Assembly: GCF_009617575.1 (NCBI RefSeq)
Contig: NZ_WIXJ01000001.1
Span: 248,001 to 312,000, forward strand
Source: Rhodocyclus gracilis
GTDB taxonomy: Bacteria > Pseudomonadota > Gammaproteobacteria > Burkholderiales > Rhodocyclaceae
Reading direction: 5' to 3'
DNA: 64,000 nt
In this document: in pieces, positions 20,875 to 31,632 of the stretch
Layout of the letters: each line of letters opens with the position of its first letter
How positions within the stretch are numbered: position 1 is the first letter of the stretch
The notes under the pieces: generated by a model
Told to the model about the DNA's origin: nothing
Databases searched by the model: none
Seen by the model: only the letters and a program-made list of their open reading frames with translations
Position numbers and translations under genes: made by a program

Positions 20875-21647
20875 CGGATGATGCCGCGCGTGGACGTTTG
20901 CAAAAAGTCGAGAATCAGCTGCACTTCGGGATGCGCGCCCACTTCTTCCTCGAGCTTGCTACGCGCCTCTTCGAGCCGCAGCCCGGCTTTGTACAGGGTG
21001 CGATAAGCGCGCTTGAGGGCGAGCAGGGCTTCGGGCGTGAACCCGCGCCGCTTGAGGCCCTCCGAATTGATCCCGAAGGGACTGGCCGAATTGCCGGCTG
21101 CCGTCACGTACGGCGGCACATCTTGCAGGACCACCGTGCCGACCGCCGTCATGCAGTGCGCACCGATACGACAGAACTGGTGCACGCCGGTATAGCCGCC
21201 GAGGATCGCCCAGTCGTCCACGTGCACGTGCCCGGCGAGCTGCGAGTTATTGGCAAAAATCGTCTTGTTTCCGACCTGACAGTCGTGCGCAATATGCACG
21301 TACGCCATCACCCAGTTGTCGTCGCCGATGCGGGTCACGCCGGCATCCTGCGCCGTGCCGAGGTTGAAGGTGCAGAACTCGCGGATCGTGTTGCGATCAC
21401 CGATTTCGAGCCGCGTTGGTTCGCCCGCGTATTTCTTGTCCTGCGGAACCTCGCCCAGCGAACTGAACTGGAAGATGCGGTTATCGCGCCCGATGCGGGT
21501 GTGCCCCGAAATGACAACGTGCGGGCCTACGCTCGTTCCCTCGCCGATCTCGACATGCTCGCCAATGATCGAGTACGGGCCAATGCTGACGTTTTCGCCC
21601 AGCCGGGCGCCGGCGTGAACGATCGCGGTCGGATGAATCTGGCTCAC
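20871..21647 (-). CDS. lpxA: Acyl-ACP--UDP-N-acetylglucosamine O-acyltransferase
   Basis: First enzyme of lipid A synthesis. 258 residues, a left-handed beta helix of hexapeptide repeats over about residues 1-190, followed by a C-terminal helical bundle ([22 protein letters not shown]). The conserved catalytic region around [10 protein letters not shown] (near residue 123) carries the general-base histidine. The start is GTG ([11 protein letters not shown]), which matches the family N-terminus. It lies 10 bp after fabZ and overlaps lpxB by 4 nt. Confidence 0.98.
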   Translation of the reverse strand: MSQIHPTAIVHAGARLGENVSIGPYSIIGEHVEIGEGTSVGPHVVISGHTRIGRDNRIFQFSSLGEVPQDKKYAGEPTRLEIGDRNTIREFCTFNLGTAQDAGVTRIGDDNWVMAYVHIAHDCQVGNKTIFANNSQLAGHVHVDDWAILGGYTGVHQFCRIGAHCMTAVGTVVLQDVPPYVTAAGNSASPFGINSEGLKRRGFTPEALLALKRAYRTLYKAGLRLEEARSKLEEEVGAHPEVQLILDFLQTSTRGIIR

Positions 21648-21657
21648 GTTACCGCCC

Positions 21658-22104
21658 TCAGTCCACGTCGCGCTGCGCGCACATCAACTCGGCTTCAGCC
21701 ACCACCTGACCGTCTACACGCGCCACGGCGCTGTATTTCCAGATGCCGCGCATGTGCCGAACGATGTCTACGTGCAAATCGATGCGGTCTCCCGCCGACA
21801 CGGGCCGCTTGAAACGGGCGCCGTCGATACCGACAAAATAGAACACCGACGAGTTATCGGGCTTGATGCCCATGGTCTTGAAGGAAAGGATGCCGGCCGC
21901 CTGCGCCAGCGCCTCGAGAATCAGCACGCCCGGCATCACCGGATGATGCGGGAAGTGACCGACGAAAAACGGCTCGTTGATGGTCACGTTCTTGTACGCG
22001 TGAATACGCTCGCCCGGCACGCATTCGAGCACGCGATCCACCAGCAGGAATGGATAGCGGTGCGGCAGATGCTCGAGGATTTCCTTGATTTCCATTGAGT
22101 TCAA
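21658..22104 (-). CDS. fabZ: 3-hydroxyacyl-ACP dehydratase FabZ
   Basis: Hot-dog fold dehydratase of fatty acid elongation. About 148 residues. The catalytic His is in [13 protein letters not shown] and the acidic residue in the following helix [11 protein letters not shown]. The N-terminus [20 protein letters not shown] is diagnostic. TTG at 22104 is preceded by GGAG at about 8 nt, while ATG at 22095 lacks a good ribosome-binding site; either is possible. It sits between lpxD and lpxA, as in most proteobacteria, where hydroxyacyl-ACP is shared between fatty acid and lipid A synthesis. Confidence 0.97.
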   Translation of the reverse strand: MNSMEIKEILEHLPHRYPFLLVDRVLECVPGERIHAYKNVTINEPFFVGHFPHHPVMPGVLILEALAQAAGILSFKTMGIKPDNSSVFYFVGIDGARFKRPVSAGDRIDLHVDIVRHMRGIWKYSAVARVDGQVVAEAELMCAQRDVD

Positions 22105-22128
22105 ACTGAATTCTCCAGTGCGACCGGG

Positions 22129-23202
22129 CTAGGCCCCGGCCTCAGTATTCGTTTCCGCACACGTGTCGTCGGCGACACCGGCAGACATTCGTTCCAGTTG
22201 CTTCTCCAGCTCGGCAACGCGCTGCGCGAGCTTGCCCAGACGACGAATCTGCGCCGCATTGTGCAGCCATTCGTCGTGCGCTTCGAGCGGGTAAATCGAC
22301 GTGTACTGACCGCCGCGTCGCAAGCTCTTGCTCACCAGCGAGCCGGCGGAGATGTGCGTGTCGTCCGCCAGTTCGAGGTGACCGAGAATCATGCCGGCAC
22401 CACCGACCGTGCAGCGCTTGCCGATCGTCGTGCTGCCGGCGATTCCAACGCAGCCTGCCATCGCCGAGTGCTCACCGATCACGACGTTATGCGCCACCTG
22501 AATCTGGTTATCGAGCTTCACTCCATCACCGATCACCGTGTCATCGAGAGCCCCACGGTCAATCGAGGTATTGGCGCCGATTTCGACGTCATCGCCAATC
22601 AGCACGCGGCCGATCTGGGGGATCTTGATCCAGCGCTCGCCTTCGCGCGCGAAGCCAAAACCATCCCCACCAATGACCGCCCCCGCCTGTATGACTGCCC
22701 GGCGCCCGACGCAACAGTCATGGCAGATGACCACGTTCGGGTGCAGCAGGGAGTCAGCGCCAATCGTCACGCCATCGCCGATGACGCAGCCCGGATGAAT
22801 CACGACGTTCTCGCCAATGCTCACCGCGTGGCCGATGACAACATTTTCGCCGATGCTTGCCGAAGCCGGCACCGGCGAATGCACCACCGCCGAGGCATGC
22901 ACGCCCAAGGGACGCGCCGGCGGTGGGTTGAGCAAGGCCACGACGCGCGCGTAGCACGCGTAGGGATTCGGGTGAATCAGGCGAGGAAGCGAGGTATCGT
23001 CAGCGAACTGCGGCGGCAGGATCACTGCCGCCGCACGTGTCGTCAGCAACTGCTGACGGTATTTGGCACTGACAATAAAGCCGATCTGGCGGGGGCCGGC
23101 CGAAGCCAGCGCCGCCACCTGCTCGATCAGGACCGAGCCATCACCGGCTAGCGTTCCACCAAGACGCGCGACGATTTCGTCAAGACGCACAGCCGTTCGC
23201 AC
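22129..23202 (-). CDS. lpxD: UDP-3-O-(3-hydroxymyristoyl)glucosamine N-acyltransferase
   Basis: Third enzyme of lipid A synthesis, N-acylating UDP-3-O-acylglucosamine. 357 residues. The N-terminal uridine-binding domain runs to about residue 100; the hexapeptide-repeat beta helix carries QVAHNVVIGEHSAMAG with the catalytic histidine; and a C-terminal coiled segment (LGKLAQRVAELEKQLERM) follows. GTG at 23202 is supported by GGAG 5 nt upstream; a second in-frame GTG at 23190 is the alternative. Confidence 0.97.
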   Translation of the reverse strand: MRTAVRLDEIVARLGGTLAGDGSVLIEQVAALASAGPRQIGFIVSAKYRQQLLTTRAAAVILPPQFADDTSLPRLIHPNPYACYARVVALLNPPPARPLGVHASAVVHSPVPASASIGENVVIGHAVSIGENVVIHPGCVIGDGVTIGADSLLHPNVVICHDCCVGRRAVIQAGAVIGGDGFGFAREGERWIKIPQIGRVLIGDDVEIGANTSIDRGALDDTVIGDGVKLDNQIQVAHNVVIGEHSAMAGCVGIAGSTTIGKRCTVGGAGMILGHLELADDTHISAGSLVSKSLRRGGQYTSIYPLEAHDEWLHNAAQIRRLGKLAQRVAELEKQLERMSAGVADDTCAETNTEAGA

Positions 23203-23213
23203 AAATACTCCGG

Positions 23214-23732
23214 TTACTTCGCGTCTTTGCTCTCGGAGAGCGCTTTGATGACTTTGTCCGTCACGTCGAGACGCGGGCTAACCCAGACGACGTCTTGCAG
23301 AATCAGATCGAACTTCTCGGCTTCGGCAATCTGCTTGATTGCACGATTGGCCTTGTCGATGATCGCGGCGTTTTCTTCGTTCTGACGCAGATTGAGATCT
23401 TCGCGGAACTCGCGCTGCTTGCGCTGGAAGTCGCGCGAAAGCTCGTTGAGTTCTTTTTCCTTGTTGCGGCGATCAGCTTCGGAAAGCGTCAGCGCGTTCT
23501 TTTCAAGATTTTCCTGCATGGACTGCAGCTGCTTGGCGACGCGTTGCAACTCCTGATCACGCTTGGAAAACTCCTGCTCGATCTTCTTCGCCGCCTTCAC
23601 TGCCGCCGGCGCATCGCGGAAGATGCGCTGGGTATTGACGTAGCCGACCTTGAGCAGATCCGACGCCGAGGCATACGTGGCTGGCAACGAGACCGACAGC
23701 GCAAGCAGCAAGGTCGCAATCTTCTTGTTCAA
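23214..23732 (-). CDS. skp: Periplasmic chaperone Skp/OmpH
   Basis: 172-residue periplasmic holdase that escorts unfolded outer-membrane proteins to BamA. The signal peptide MNKKIATLLLALSVSLPATYASA is followed by a short beta segment (KVGYVNTQRIF) and a long charged coiled coil (about residues 40-130), the tentacle of the trimeric jellyfish structure. It sits directly after bamA, 14 bp apart, so client chaperone and insertase are made together. Confidence 0.95.
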   Translation of the reverse strand: MNKKIATLLLALSVSLPATYASASDLLKVGYVNTQRIFRDAPAAVKAAKKIEQEFSKRDQELQRVAKQLQSMQENLEKNALTLSEADRRNKEKELNELSRDFQRKQREFREDLNLRQNEENAAIIDKANRAIKQIAEAEKFDLILQDVVWVSPRLDVTDKVIKALSESKDAK

Positions 23733-23746
23733 GCTGTTTCTCCCAA

Positions 23747-26038
23747 TTAAAAGGTCGTTCCCATCTGGAACTGGAACCGTTGAAGTTTATCACCATCCTT
23801 GGAATTCACAGGCTGGGCGATACTGAATTTGAGCGGACCAAAAGGCGACGTCCAGACTGCGGCAATCCCGGTCGAGGCACGCATGTCGCTAAGCGACATT
23901 TTCTCGGACTTATCCCAGACCTGGCCAGCATCAAAGAAAGCGCCGATACGAACAGACTTGTCGACACCGAAGCCCGGCAGAGGGAAAAGCAACTCAGCGT
24001 TGAAAATGAGCCGCTTGTTGCCGCCGAGGCGCTCGTCGGACAACACGCCATTGACCGAATCACGCTGACCGAGGCTAGCCGTATCGTAGCCGCGCACCGA
24101 GCCGACACCACCGGCGTAGAAACGCTTGTAGAACGGTAGCGCCTGATTGCCATAGCCGTCGGCATAGCCCGCTTCACCGTTGAGCATCAAGGTCAGACTC
24201 TTGCTGACCGGGAAATACTGCTGCGCCTGGTAGGTGGCACGATAGTAGCGCAGCGAGCCCCCCGGAACGGCAACCTCAAGCCCGGCACGCTGAATCCCGC
24301 CACGCGTCGGGTAGATGGCGCTGTCTTTGGTGTCAGCGCCCCAACCAATCGTCGCCGGAATACTGACGTTAGTGCTGCCGAACTGATTGACGAAATCGAT
24401 GTAGCGCTTTGGACTGAGCGTCTGATCAACCGTCACCGTCGTGCTATCGATACCCAAGCCAAAGGACAGGGACTCTTTCTCGGCGATCGGGTAACCGAAG
24501 CGGATACCGCCACCAGTCGACTTCGTCTGGTAGGTGTAGGAGAGCGAGGTCGGATTGAGTGTGCGGTGATAGACATCGAAGCCTTGACTGATGCCGTCAA
24601 CCGTGAAGTACGGGTCGGTGTAGGAGAAGGCGATCGTGCGATTGAGTTTGCCGGTATTCAACTGCAGCGACGCAAATTTGCCGCTACCGAACAGGTTGGC
24701 CTGCGAAATCCCACCTGAGAGGATCACCCCTTCCGAGCTCGAGAAACCAGCGCCCAGCGAGATGTTGCCCGTCGATTTCTCCGTCACTTTGACGTTCACA
24801 TCGACCTGATCGGTCGTTCCTGGAACCGGTGGGGTCTCGACATTGACCTCACTAAAGTAGTTGGTCTTATCGATCCGTTGCTTCGACAGGGCGACGCGGT
24901 CGGCATCGTACCAGGCGCCTTCCATCTGGCGCATTTCCTGACGAACGACCTGATCGCGCGACTTGCTGTTGCCGAGCACGTTGATGCGCCGCACGTAGAC
25001 GCGACGCCCCGGATCGATAAAGACGGTGAAAGCGACCTGACGCTTCTCCTTGTCGACCTCAGGCGCGGCATTGACGTTGGCAAATGCGTAGCCGAGCGCG
25101 CCGAGGCGGTCGGTAATCGCCTTGGTGCTCTCATTGAGCTTTTCACGCGAGAAGACGTCGCCGGGCTTCACTTGCATGGCCTTGCGCAGGTCTTCTTCGG
25201 GCAGCAACAGGTCGCCCGCCAGTTTCACCGAGGAGACGACGTAACGCTCGCCTTCATTGAGGCCGACCGTGATGTAAATGTCTTTTTTGTCCGGGCTGAT
25301 CGAGACCTGCGTCGACTCGATGTTGAACTCGAGGTAGCCACGGTTCAGATAGTAGGAGCGCAGCGACTCCAGGTCGGCAGACAGCTTCTGCTTCGAGTAC
25401 TGATCGTTCTTGGTGTACCAGCTGATCCAGTTGGGCGTCTGCAACTGAAAGACTTCCAGCAGGTCTTTCTCGCGGAAAGCCTTGGCGCCGACGATGTTGA
25501 TTTCCTTGATCTTGGCGGCTTCGCCTTCATCGATGGTGAAGTTGACCGCCACACGATTACGCTCCAGCGGCGTCACCGTCGTCGTGATCGCGACGCTGTA
25601 CTTGCCGCGCGACAGATACTGCCGCTTCAACTCCTGCTCCGCCTTGTCGAGCATGGCGCGGTCGAAGGTGCGCGATTCGGCGATACCGACGTCTTTCAAG
25701 CCTTTTTTCAGCTGATCCTTGTCAAATTCCTTGAGGCCAACAAAGTCGATCTGGGCGATGGCGGGACGCTCTTCAAGGGCGACGATGAGAACATCGCCTT
25801 CCACCTCGATCCGCACATCCTTGAAAAATCCAGTCGCGAAGAGCGCCTTGATCGCCTGCCCCGCTTTTTCGTCGGTCATCGTCTCGCCGACTTTTACCGG
25901 CAGGTAGCTGAAAACCGTCCCAGCCTCCGTGCGCTGAATGCCTTCAACGCGAATGTCCTTGACGGTGAATGCCTCAAAGGCAGAAGCGCCCGAAGCAAAG
26001 ACAGCAGCAATCAGACCTGCAAGCAGGTTTTTCTTCAT
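23747..26038 (-). CDS. bamA: Outer membrane protein assembly factor BamA
   Basis: Central Omp85 insertase of the BAM complex. 763 residues with a signal peptide (residues 1-20), five POTRA domains to about residue 420, and a 16-strand barrel. The conserved loop-6 motif VRGYD is visible (GVGSVRGYDTASLG), and the chain ends in phenylalanine (QMGTTF). It follows rseP by 3 bp and precedes skp by 14 bp. It is essential in all known Gram-negatives. Confidence 0.99.
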   Translation of the reverse strand: MKKNLLAGLIAAVFASGASAFEAFTVKDIRVEGIQRTEAGTVFSYLPVKVGETMTDEKAGQAIKALFATGFFKDVRIEVEGDVLIVALEERPAIAQIDFVGLKEFDKDQLKKGLKDVGIAESRTFDRAMLDKAEQELKRQYLSRGKYSVAITTTVTPLERNRVAVNFTIDEGEAAKIKEINIVGAKAFREKDLLEVFQLQTPNWISWYTKNDQYSKQKLSADLESLRSYYLNRGYLEFNIESTQVSISPDKKDIYITVGLNEGERYVVSSVKLAGDLLLPEEDLRKAMQVKPGDVFSREKLNESTKAITDRLGALGYAFANVNAAPEVDKEKRQVAFTVFIDPGRRVYVRRINVLGNSKSRDQVVRQEMRQMEGAWYDADRVALSKQRIDKTNYFSEVNVETPPVPGTTDQVDVNVKVTEKSTGNISLGAGFSSSEGVILSGGISQANLFGSGKFASLQLNTGKLNRTIAFSYTDPYFTVDGISQGFDVYHRTLNPTSLSYTYQTKSTGGGIRFGYPIAEKESLSFGLGIDSTTVTVDQTLSPKRYIDFVNQFGSTNVSIPATIGWGADTKDSAIYPTRGGIQRAGLEVAVPGGSLRYYRATYQAQQYFPVSKSLTLMLNGEAGYADGYGNQALPFYKRFYAGGVGSVRGYDTASLGQRDSVNGVLSDERLGGNKRLIFNAELLFPLPGFGVDKSVRIGAFFDAGQVWDKSEKMSLSDMRASTGIAAVWTSPFGPLKFSIAQPVNSKDGDKLQRFQFQMGTTF

Positions 26039-26041
26039 AGG

Positions 26042-27409
26042 TCAGCCGGAAAACAGTCGAGAGAAATCGTTGTAGAGGGCGAAAGCCATAAGCATCAAAA
26101 GCAGGGCCATTCCTGCACGCTGGCCGCTTTCCATGGCGCGCTCGGAGAGCGGCGCCCGCCTGATGATTTCCGCAAGATAATACAACAAATGCCCACCGTC
26201 CAATATTGGCACGGGCAGCAGATTCAGGACGCCAAGGCTCAAACTGACGAGCGCCAAAAAGCGCAGATAGTAGTCTGCTCCCATTGCCGCCGACTGTCCG
26301 GCGTAGCTCGCAATGCTCACCGGGCCGCTCAGATTGCGCCAGGAAACATCGCCGGTCAGCATGCGCCCCATCATCTGCAGACTGAATACCGACTTCTCCC
26401 AAGTCTCACTCAGCGCCCGCGACAAGGCCCGCACGGGCGAGTAGCGCACGGTCGTCGTCCATGCCTCGCCGGAAGCGTCATCGGCCCGCACGGTGATACC
26501 GATACGCCCCACAGTGCCGTCGCCGCGCCGCTCGCTGGCGATCGCAATCCGCATCTCGACGGTCTGCCCGGCTCGCTCGACCTTTGCGAGCAGCACCTGT
26601 CCCGGCGAGGCGCGCACGGTCTGAACGACCTCCATCCAGTCGTCTACGTCACGGCCATTGATGGAAAGGAAGCGGTCGCCCACCTCGACGCCAGCCGCGG
26701 CGGCCGTGCTCTCGGGACCCACCTGCGCCACCACCGGCAAAACATGCGGACGCCCCGGCACCAAACCCAGGCGCGCCAGCGCATCGCCCTCCCATCCGGC
26801 GGCCCGCACAGCCGCAAGATCGAGTCGCCGCAAGGTGATATGCGATTGGCCGTCGATGACTTCGAGATCGAGCACAGGCTGTTCGAGGGACTGCTGCAAC
26901 AAGGCCCAACTGGCTTCCTGCCAGGTGTCGACCGGCGTATCGCCGACGCGCAGCACGCGCTCCCCGGCCACAACGCCCGCCTCGGCGGCGGCCGTCGCGG
27001 CGGGTGGAGCGCCAAGCCAAGCCCGAGGCTCTTCGACTCCGTAAATGAAGAGCCCCCAATAGAGCACAATGGCCAGCAAAAAATTGGCAAGCGGGCCGGC
27101 AATGACGATCGCGATGCGCCGCCACGGCGACTGCCGGTTGAATGCCCGCGCCAGTTCGGTAGGGGCGACATCGCCCTCGCGCTCGTCGAGCATGCGCACG
27201 AATCCACCGAGGGGGATGGCCGAGATCATCCACTCTGTCTGGTCGCGCCCAAAACGACGGGACCACACGCGCGGGCCGAAGCCCAAGGAGAATCCCAGAA
27301 CCTTGACACCACAGGCACGCGCCACGAAATAGTGACCCAGCTCGTGCACCAGCACGAGCACGCCCAGCGCCAGCGCAAAGGCTAGCAGCGTGTGCAGGAG
27401 GGAATTCAC
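26042..27409 (-). CDS. rseP: Site-2 protease RseP
   Basis: Inner-membrane zinc protease that cleaves the anti-sigma factor RseA in the envelope stress response. 455 residues. The catalytic HELGH is at residues 22-26 in the first helix, the third zinc ligand is in [12 protein letters not shown] near the C-terminus, and two periplasmic PDZ domains lie between (the second around [12 protein letters not shown]). The start is GTG at 27409, overlapping the dxr stop by 4 nt. rseA and rpoE are not in the window. Confidence 0.97.
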   Translation of the reverse strand: MNSLLHTLLAFALALGVLVLVHELGHYFVARACGVKVLGFSLGFGPRVWSRRFGRDQTEWMISAIPLGGFVRMLDEREGDVAPTELARAFNRQSPWRRIAIVIAGPLANFLLAIVLYWGLFIYGVEEPRAWLGAPPAATAAAEAGVVAGERVLRVGDTPVDTWQEASWALLQQSLEQPVLDLEVIDGQSHITLRRLDLAAVRAAGWEGDALARLGLVPGRPHVLPVVAQVGPESTAAAAGVEVGDRFLSINGRDVDDWMEVVQTVRASPGQVLLAKVERAGQTVEMRIAIASERRGDGTVGRIGITVRADDASGEAWTTTVRYSPVRALSRALSETWEKSVFSLQMMGRMLTGDVSWRNLSGPVSIASYAGQSAAMGADYYLRFLALVSLSLGVLNLLPVPILDGGHLLYYLAEIIRRAPLSERAMESGQRAGMALLLMLMAFALYNDFSRLFSG

Positions 27410-28590
27410 GCCACGGCAGCCGACGCCAGCAGTTCGTGGGCGGCCGCACGGGCAACGCGGTCGGCCTCGAGCACCGTTTCCAGCGTCGTGACGTCAACGA
27501 CCGGAACGGCATCAAGGACACGCGCGATCACATCGGCAATCGCCGTGAAACCAATGCGCCCGTTGAGGAATGCATCGACCGCGACCTCGTTGGCGGCATT
27601 GAGCGTCGCCGGCGCGCTCCCCCCCGCCTGCAAGGCGCGATACGCCAGGGCAAGACACGGGAAGCGAGCAAAATCCGGCTGCTCGAAATCAAGGCGGGCG
27701 ATGGCAAAGAGATCGAGCGGCGCGACACCCGCCTCGATGCGCTCGGGATAGGCCAGCGCGTGAGCGATCGGCGTGCGCATGTCGGGATTGCCGAGTTCGC
27801 CAACGACCGAGCCGTCGACGTACTGCACGAGCGAGTGGATCACGCTCTGCGGGTGGATGACCACCTGAATCTTGTCGGCCGGAACATTGAACAACCAACG
27901 CGCCTCGATCATTTCGAGGCCCTTGTTCATCATCGTTGCCGAATCGACGGAAATCTTGCGCCCCATCGACCAGTTCGGATGCGCACACGCCTGATCCGGC
28001 GTCACTGCCGCCAGATCCGCCACCGGCGTACGGCGGAACGGCCCGCCGGAGGCAGTGAGCAGCAGTTTGCTGACGCCACTCGCTGCCATATCACCGGAGT
28101 AGCCGCGTGGCAGCGACTGAAAGATCGCGTTGTGTTCCGAATCGATCGGCAGCAGCACCGCACCGCTTTCGCGCACTTCGCGGATAAAGACGGCGCCGGC
28201 CATGACCAGCGCCTCCTTGTTGGCCAGGAGCACCTTCTTGCCGGCACGCACCGCCGCCAGCGTCGGCTCAAGGCCGGCGGCTCCGACGATGGCGGCCATG
28301 ACGGCATCCACCTCCGGCAAGCGGCTGACCCGCGACAGTGCCGCCGGCCCGCTTTCGACTTCGGTTGCACAGTCCGCAGCAGTGAGGCGCGTGCGCAGTT
28401 GCGCCGCCAGCTCGTCACTGCCCACCACCGCGAAGCGCGGCCTGAACTCCAGACATTGCTCGAACAGCCGATCAATCTGGCGATGCGCACACAAGGCCAG
28501 CACGCGGTAGCGCTCGGGGTGACGACGAACAACATCCAGCGTACTGACGCCAATAGAGCCGGTAGAGCCAAGAATAGTGAGGTTCTGCAT
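27406..28590 (-). CDS. dxr: 1-deoxy-D-xylulose-5-phosphate reductoisomerase
   Basis: Second step of the MEP isoprenoid pathway: NADPH-dependent conversion of DXP to MEP. 394 residues. The Rossmann motif GSTGSIG is at residues 8-14, [13 protein letters not shown] carries metal ligands, and the flexible loop contains [13 protein letters not shown]. The start MQNLTILG is the family start; 11 extra in-frame codons upstream are ignored. Two later enzymes of the pathway, ispD and ispF, are also in this window near 59-60 kb. Confidence 0.98.
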   Translation of the reverse strand: MQNLTILGSTGSIGVSTLDVVRRHPERYRVLALCAHRQIDRLFEQCLEFRPRFAVVGSDELAAQLRTRLTAADCATEVESGPAALSRVSRLPEVDAVMAAIVGAAGLEPTLAAVRAGKKVLLANKEALVMAGAVFIREVRESGAVLLPIDSEHNAIFQSLPRGYSGDMAASGVSKLLLTASGGPFRRTPVADLAAVTPDQACAHPNWSMGRKISVDSATMMNKGLEMIEARWLFNVPADKIQVVIHPQSVIHSLVQYVDGSVVGELGNPDMRTPIAHALAYPERIEAGVAPLDLFAIARLDFEQPDFARFPCLALAYRALQAGGSAPATLNAANEVAVDAFLNGRIGFTAIADVIARVLDAVPVVDVTTLETVLEADRVARAAAHELLASAAVA

Positions 28591-28612
28591 CGAAGCTACT
28601 CGCGAGGTCGGG

Positions 28613-29452
28613 TCAAAGCGCACTCGCCAGCCAGACCAAGGCGACGAGCGGCAGGGTAGAAGTCAGACTATCAATGCGGTCAAGCACACCGCCATGACCG
28701 GGCAGCACATTGCTGCTGTCCTTGAGGCCGGCATGGCGCTTGAGCAGGGATTCAAAGAGATCGCCAACGATACTCACCGCAGTCAACGCAAGCAAGACGG
28801 CGATCAAGACGGGAAGATGAGTGCGCAGGGATGGCGGCAGGTAGTCGAGCACTACCAAGCCATAGACGCCGACGCCGACGGCGGCACCGACAGCGCCTTC
28901 CCAGGTTTTGCCGGGGCTGATCGCCGGCGCCAGCTTGTGCCGCCCGAAGGTACGTCCGCTGAAATACGCCGCAATGTCCGCTACCCAGACGAGCGCCATG
29001 ATCGCCAGCACGAATACGCCACCGCCCTGCCGCAGATGCAGCAAGGCCAGCCATGTGGGGAAAATCACCAGCGCACCGACCAGTACACCGACAATGCCGC
29101 CGGGCAAAGGCCAGCGGCGCGTCAACCAGACGGGAACGACGCCGAGCCAGAACAACGCCGCCGGCAGATAGAGCCAGCGGCCAAACTGCCAGGCGAGCGA
29201 TGCGGAGAAGTCGCCCACGAGCCCCAGGGCCTCGGGCACCAGCATGACCGCCGCGTCGCAGAAAAAGATGGCCGCCACGCCGAGCATGATGCGTCCCGGC
29301 GCTTGCCAGCGCAGAAGCGCCCCCCATTCCCAGGCCGCCACCGCGACAACCAGCGCGGTGAACGCAGCCCAGCCAGTGGCAGAGAGCGAAAACAGTGCAG
29401 CGAGGAAAGCGGCGAGAAGGATGACCGCGGTCAGAGCCCGCGTTTTAAGCAT
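28613..29452 (-). CDS. cdsA: Phosphatidate cytidylyltransferase
   Basis: Makes CDP-diacylglycerol from phosphatidate and CTP for phospholipid synthesis. 279 residues, polytopic with about eight helices. The C-terminal CDS signature is clear: [12 protein letters not shown], then [20 protein letters not shown] and [12 protein letters not shown]. It overlaps uppS by 8 nt. Confidence 0.97.
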   Translation of the reverse strand: MLKTRALTAVILLAAFLAALFSLSATGWAAFTALVVAVAAWEWGALLRWQAPGRIMLGVAAIFFCDAAVMLVPEALGLVGDFSASLAWQFGRWLYLPAALFWLGVVPVWLTRRWPLPGGIVGVLVGALVIFPTWLALLHLRQGGGVFVLAIMALVWVADIAAYFSGRTFGRHKLAPAISPGKTWEGAVGAAVGVGVYGLVVLDYLPPSLRTHLPVLIAVLLALTAVSIVGDLFESLLKRHAGLKDSSNVLPGHGGVLDRIDSLTSTLPLVALVWLASAL

Positions 29453-30287
29453 ACAGTCGCTTGCCGTCCGCTAATTCCGGCTCGGCAGCAGTGGCCGCGC
29501 TATCGCCCAACGCGACCGTGGCGCCCGTCATTGGCGAGTTGGCGAGCAACTGCTCACTGGTACGCCCGAAGCGCCGCTCGCGCTTGCGATACGACTGAAT
29601 GGCCTCGTCCAGCGCAGCCGCGCCGAAATCCGGCCAGACGGTCTCAGTAAAATAAAACTCCGTGTAGGCCAACTGCCAGAGCAGGAAATTACTGATCCGC
29701 TCTTCGCCGCCCGTACGGATGAACAAATCCGGCTCCGGCGCGTAAGCCATCGACAGATAAGGCGCCAGGTCTTCTTCGCGCCAGAGGCCGAGCCGATCGG
29801 GATGCTCGGCCGCCATTCGATTGACCGCTTGCAGGATGTCCCAACGGCCACCGTAGTTGGCCGCTACCGTCAGAGTCAGGCGGTCGTTGTGAGCGGTCAG
29901 TTCTTCGGCGCTGCGGATGAGCGCCTGCAGTTTGGCGTCAAAACGCGACAGGTCGCCGATGATGCGCAAACGCACGCCGTTCTGGTTCAGACGCGACACC
30001 TCGCCGCGCAGCGAGCGCACGAAGAGTTGCATCAGCAAGGTGACTTCCTCTTCGGGGCGCCGCCAGTTCTCGGAACTGAAGGCAAACAGGGTCAAGTAGC
30101 TGATGCCGCGATCAAGGCAGGCCTTGACCATCTCGCGCACCGCCTCGACACCGCGATGATGGCCGGCGACGCGAGGCAAAAAGCGCCGACGCGCCCAGCG
30201 ACCGTTGCCGTCCATGATCACGGCAACGTGTCCCGGCGTTGCCGAAACTTCCGGCACCGCCACCGTCGAGCTTTTGAATTTCGCCAT
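29445..30287 (-). CDS. uppS: Undecaprenyl diphosphate synthase (cis-prenyltransferase)
   Basis: Condenses isopentenyl units on farnesyl diphosphate to build the C55 carrier of peptidoglycan and O-antigen. 280 residues, somewhat long because of extra N- and C-terminal tails. Catalytic Asp26 lies in [12 protein letters not shown], followed by [21 protein letters not shown] and the C-terminal [15 protein letters not shown] with FTETVWPDF. It overlaps cdsA by 8 nt. Confidence 0.97.
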   Translation of the reverse strand: MAKFKSSTVAVPEVSATPGHVAVIMDGNGRWARRRFLPRVAGHHRGVEAVREMVKACLDRGISYLTLFAFSSENWRRPEEEVTLLMQLFVRSLRGEVSRLNQNGVRLRIIGDLSRFDAKLQALIRSAEELTAHNDRLTLTVAANYGGRWDILQAVNRMAAEHPDRLGLWREEDLAPYLSMAYAPEPDLFIRTGGEERISNFLLWQLAYTEFYFTETVWPDFGAAALDEAIQSYRKRERRFGRTSEQLLANSPMTGATVALGDSAATAAEPELADGKRLYA

Positions 30288-30309
30288 CAGACCTGATCCT
30301 GAGCGTGGC

Positions 30310-30870
30310 TCAGACAGCCATCAACTCGGCTTCTTTCTGGGCCAACTGCTTATCGACATCGGCAACGAAACGGTCGGTGAGCTTCTGGATATCGTCCTGA
30401 GCGCGCCGTTCTTCGTCCTCGGAGATTTCTTTGGCCTTCAACAATTCCTTGAGCGTTCCATTGGCGTCACGGCGCAGGTTACGCACGGCCACCTTGGCGT
30501 TTTCGCCTTCGCTCTTGACCACTTTGGTCAGATCGCGACGACGCTCTTCCGTCAGCGCTGGCATCGGCACGCGGATCAGTTCGCCCATCGCCGACGGGTT
30601 GAGCCCGAGATCGGAATCGCGAATGGCCTTCTCGACCTTGCTCGCCATCGGCTTTTCCCAGACTTGCACACCGATGGTACGCGAATCGATCAGGGTGATA
30701 TTAGCCACCTGGCTGACCGGCACGAGCGAACCGTAGTACTCAACCTGCACGTGATCGAGCAAACCCGTATGCGCACGCCCGGTGCGCACTTTGGCGAGAT
30801 CCGCCTTCAGCGCCTCAAGCGAGCGCCCCATCTTGTGCTCAACGCTTTTTTTCAGTTCAGCGATAGACAA
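30310..30870 (-). CDS. frr: Ribosome recycling factor
   Basis: Splits post-termination ribosomes together with EF-G. 186 residues, standard length. Conserved [21 protein letters not shown] and the N-terminal helix ([20 protein letters not shown]) are visible. The start is TTG at 30870, supported by GGAG about 7 nt upstream and by alignment of the N-terminus; no ATG is available at that place. It lies 12 bp after pyrH. Confidence 0.98.
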   Translation of the reverse strand: MSIAELKKSVEHKMGRSLEALKADLAKVRTGRAHTGLLDHVQVEYYGSLVPVSQVANITLIDSRTIGVQVWEKPMASKVEKAIRDSDLGLNPSAMGELIRVPMPALTEERRRDLTKVVKSEGENAKVAVRNLRRDANGTLKELLKAKEISEDEERRAQDDIQKLTDRFVADVDKQLAQKEAELMAV

Positions 30871-30882
30871 TTTTCTGCTCCC

Positions 30883-31599
30883 TCAGCAAACCACCAACGT
30901 ACCTTCGTTCTCACCCAGCACCACGCGCGTCAGCGCGCCCGGCTTGTAGATCGAAAACACGTTGATCGGCAGGCGCTGGTCACGACAGAGGGCAAACGCC
31001 GTCGCATCCATGACCGCGAGATTTTGCGCGATGACATCATCAAAGCTGATGCGCTCGTAGCGCACCGCATCAGCCACTTTCTTCGGATCGGCGGAGTAGA
31101 TCCCGTCGACCTTGGTGGCCTTCAGAACAATTTCGGCACCGATTTCGGCGCCACGCAGGGCGGCTGCGGTATCCGTCGTAAAGAATGGATTACCCGTGCC
31201 GGCAGCGAAGATCACCGTCCGCCCCTGCTCAAGATAGCGAATCGCCTTGCCACGAATGTACGGCTCGACGACCTGCTCGATATTGAGCGCCGACTGCACG
31301 CGCGACGCCATACCGGCGGCGCGCATGGCGTCCTGCAAGGCGAGGCCGTTCATCACCGTCGCCAGCATGCCCATGTAGTCGGCTTGCGCCCGATCCATGC
31401 CGGTGGAAGCGTGCGCAAGACCACGGAAGATGTTGCCACCGCCGATGACGACGCCGACCTGGACACCCAGATCCACCACCGCCTTGATCTCGGCAACGAT
31501 CTCGGCGAGCGTCTGGCGATTGATGCCGTAGGCGTCACCGCCCATCAGCGCCTCACCCGACAATTTAAGGAGGATGCGTTTGTACTTCGGTTGAGCCAT
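30883..31599 (-). CDS. pyrH: Uridylate kinase
   Basis: Hexameric UMP kinase of the amino-acid-kinase fold. 238 residues. The N-terminus [15 protein letters not shown], the glycine-rich [11 protein letters not shown] and the segment [16 protein letters not shown] are diagnostic. MAQPKYKRI is taken as the start; seven in-frame codons upstream are unlikely. Confidence 0.98.
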   Translation of the reverse strand: MAQPKYKRILLKLSGEALMGGDAYGINRQTLAEIVAEIKAVVDLGVQVGVVIGGGNIFRGLAHASTGMDRAQADYMGMLATVMNGLALQDAMRAAGMASRVQSALNIEQVVEPYIRGKAIRYLEQGRTVIFAAGTGNPFFTTDTAAALRGAEIGAEIVLKATKVDGIYSADPKKVADAVRYERISFDDVIAQNLAVMDATAFALCRDQRLPINVFSIYKPGALTRVVLGENEGTLVVC

Positions 31600-31632
31600 G
31601 TTCGCTCCCGTCATCGTCATACGGCGAAACCC

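Noticed and set aside
24878-27385. 835-codon open frame opposite bamA and rseP
   Set aside because: Antisense shadow of two well-identified essential genes; no domain or start context.
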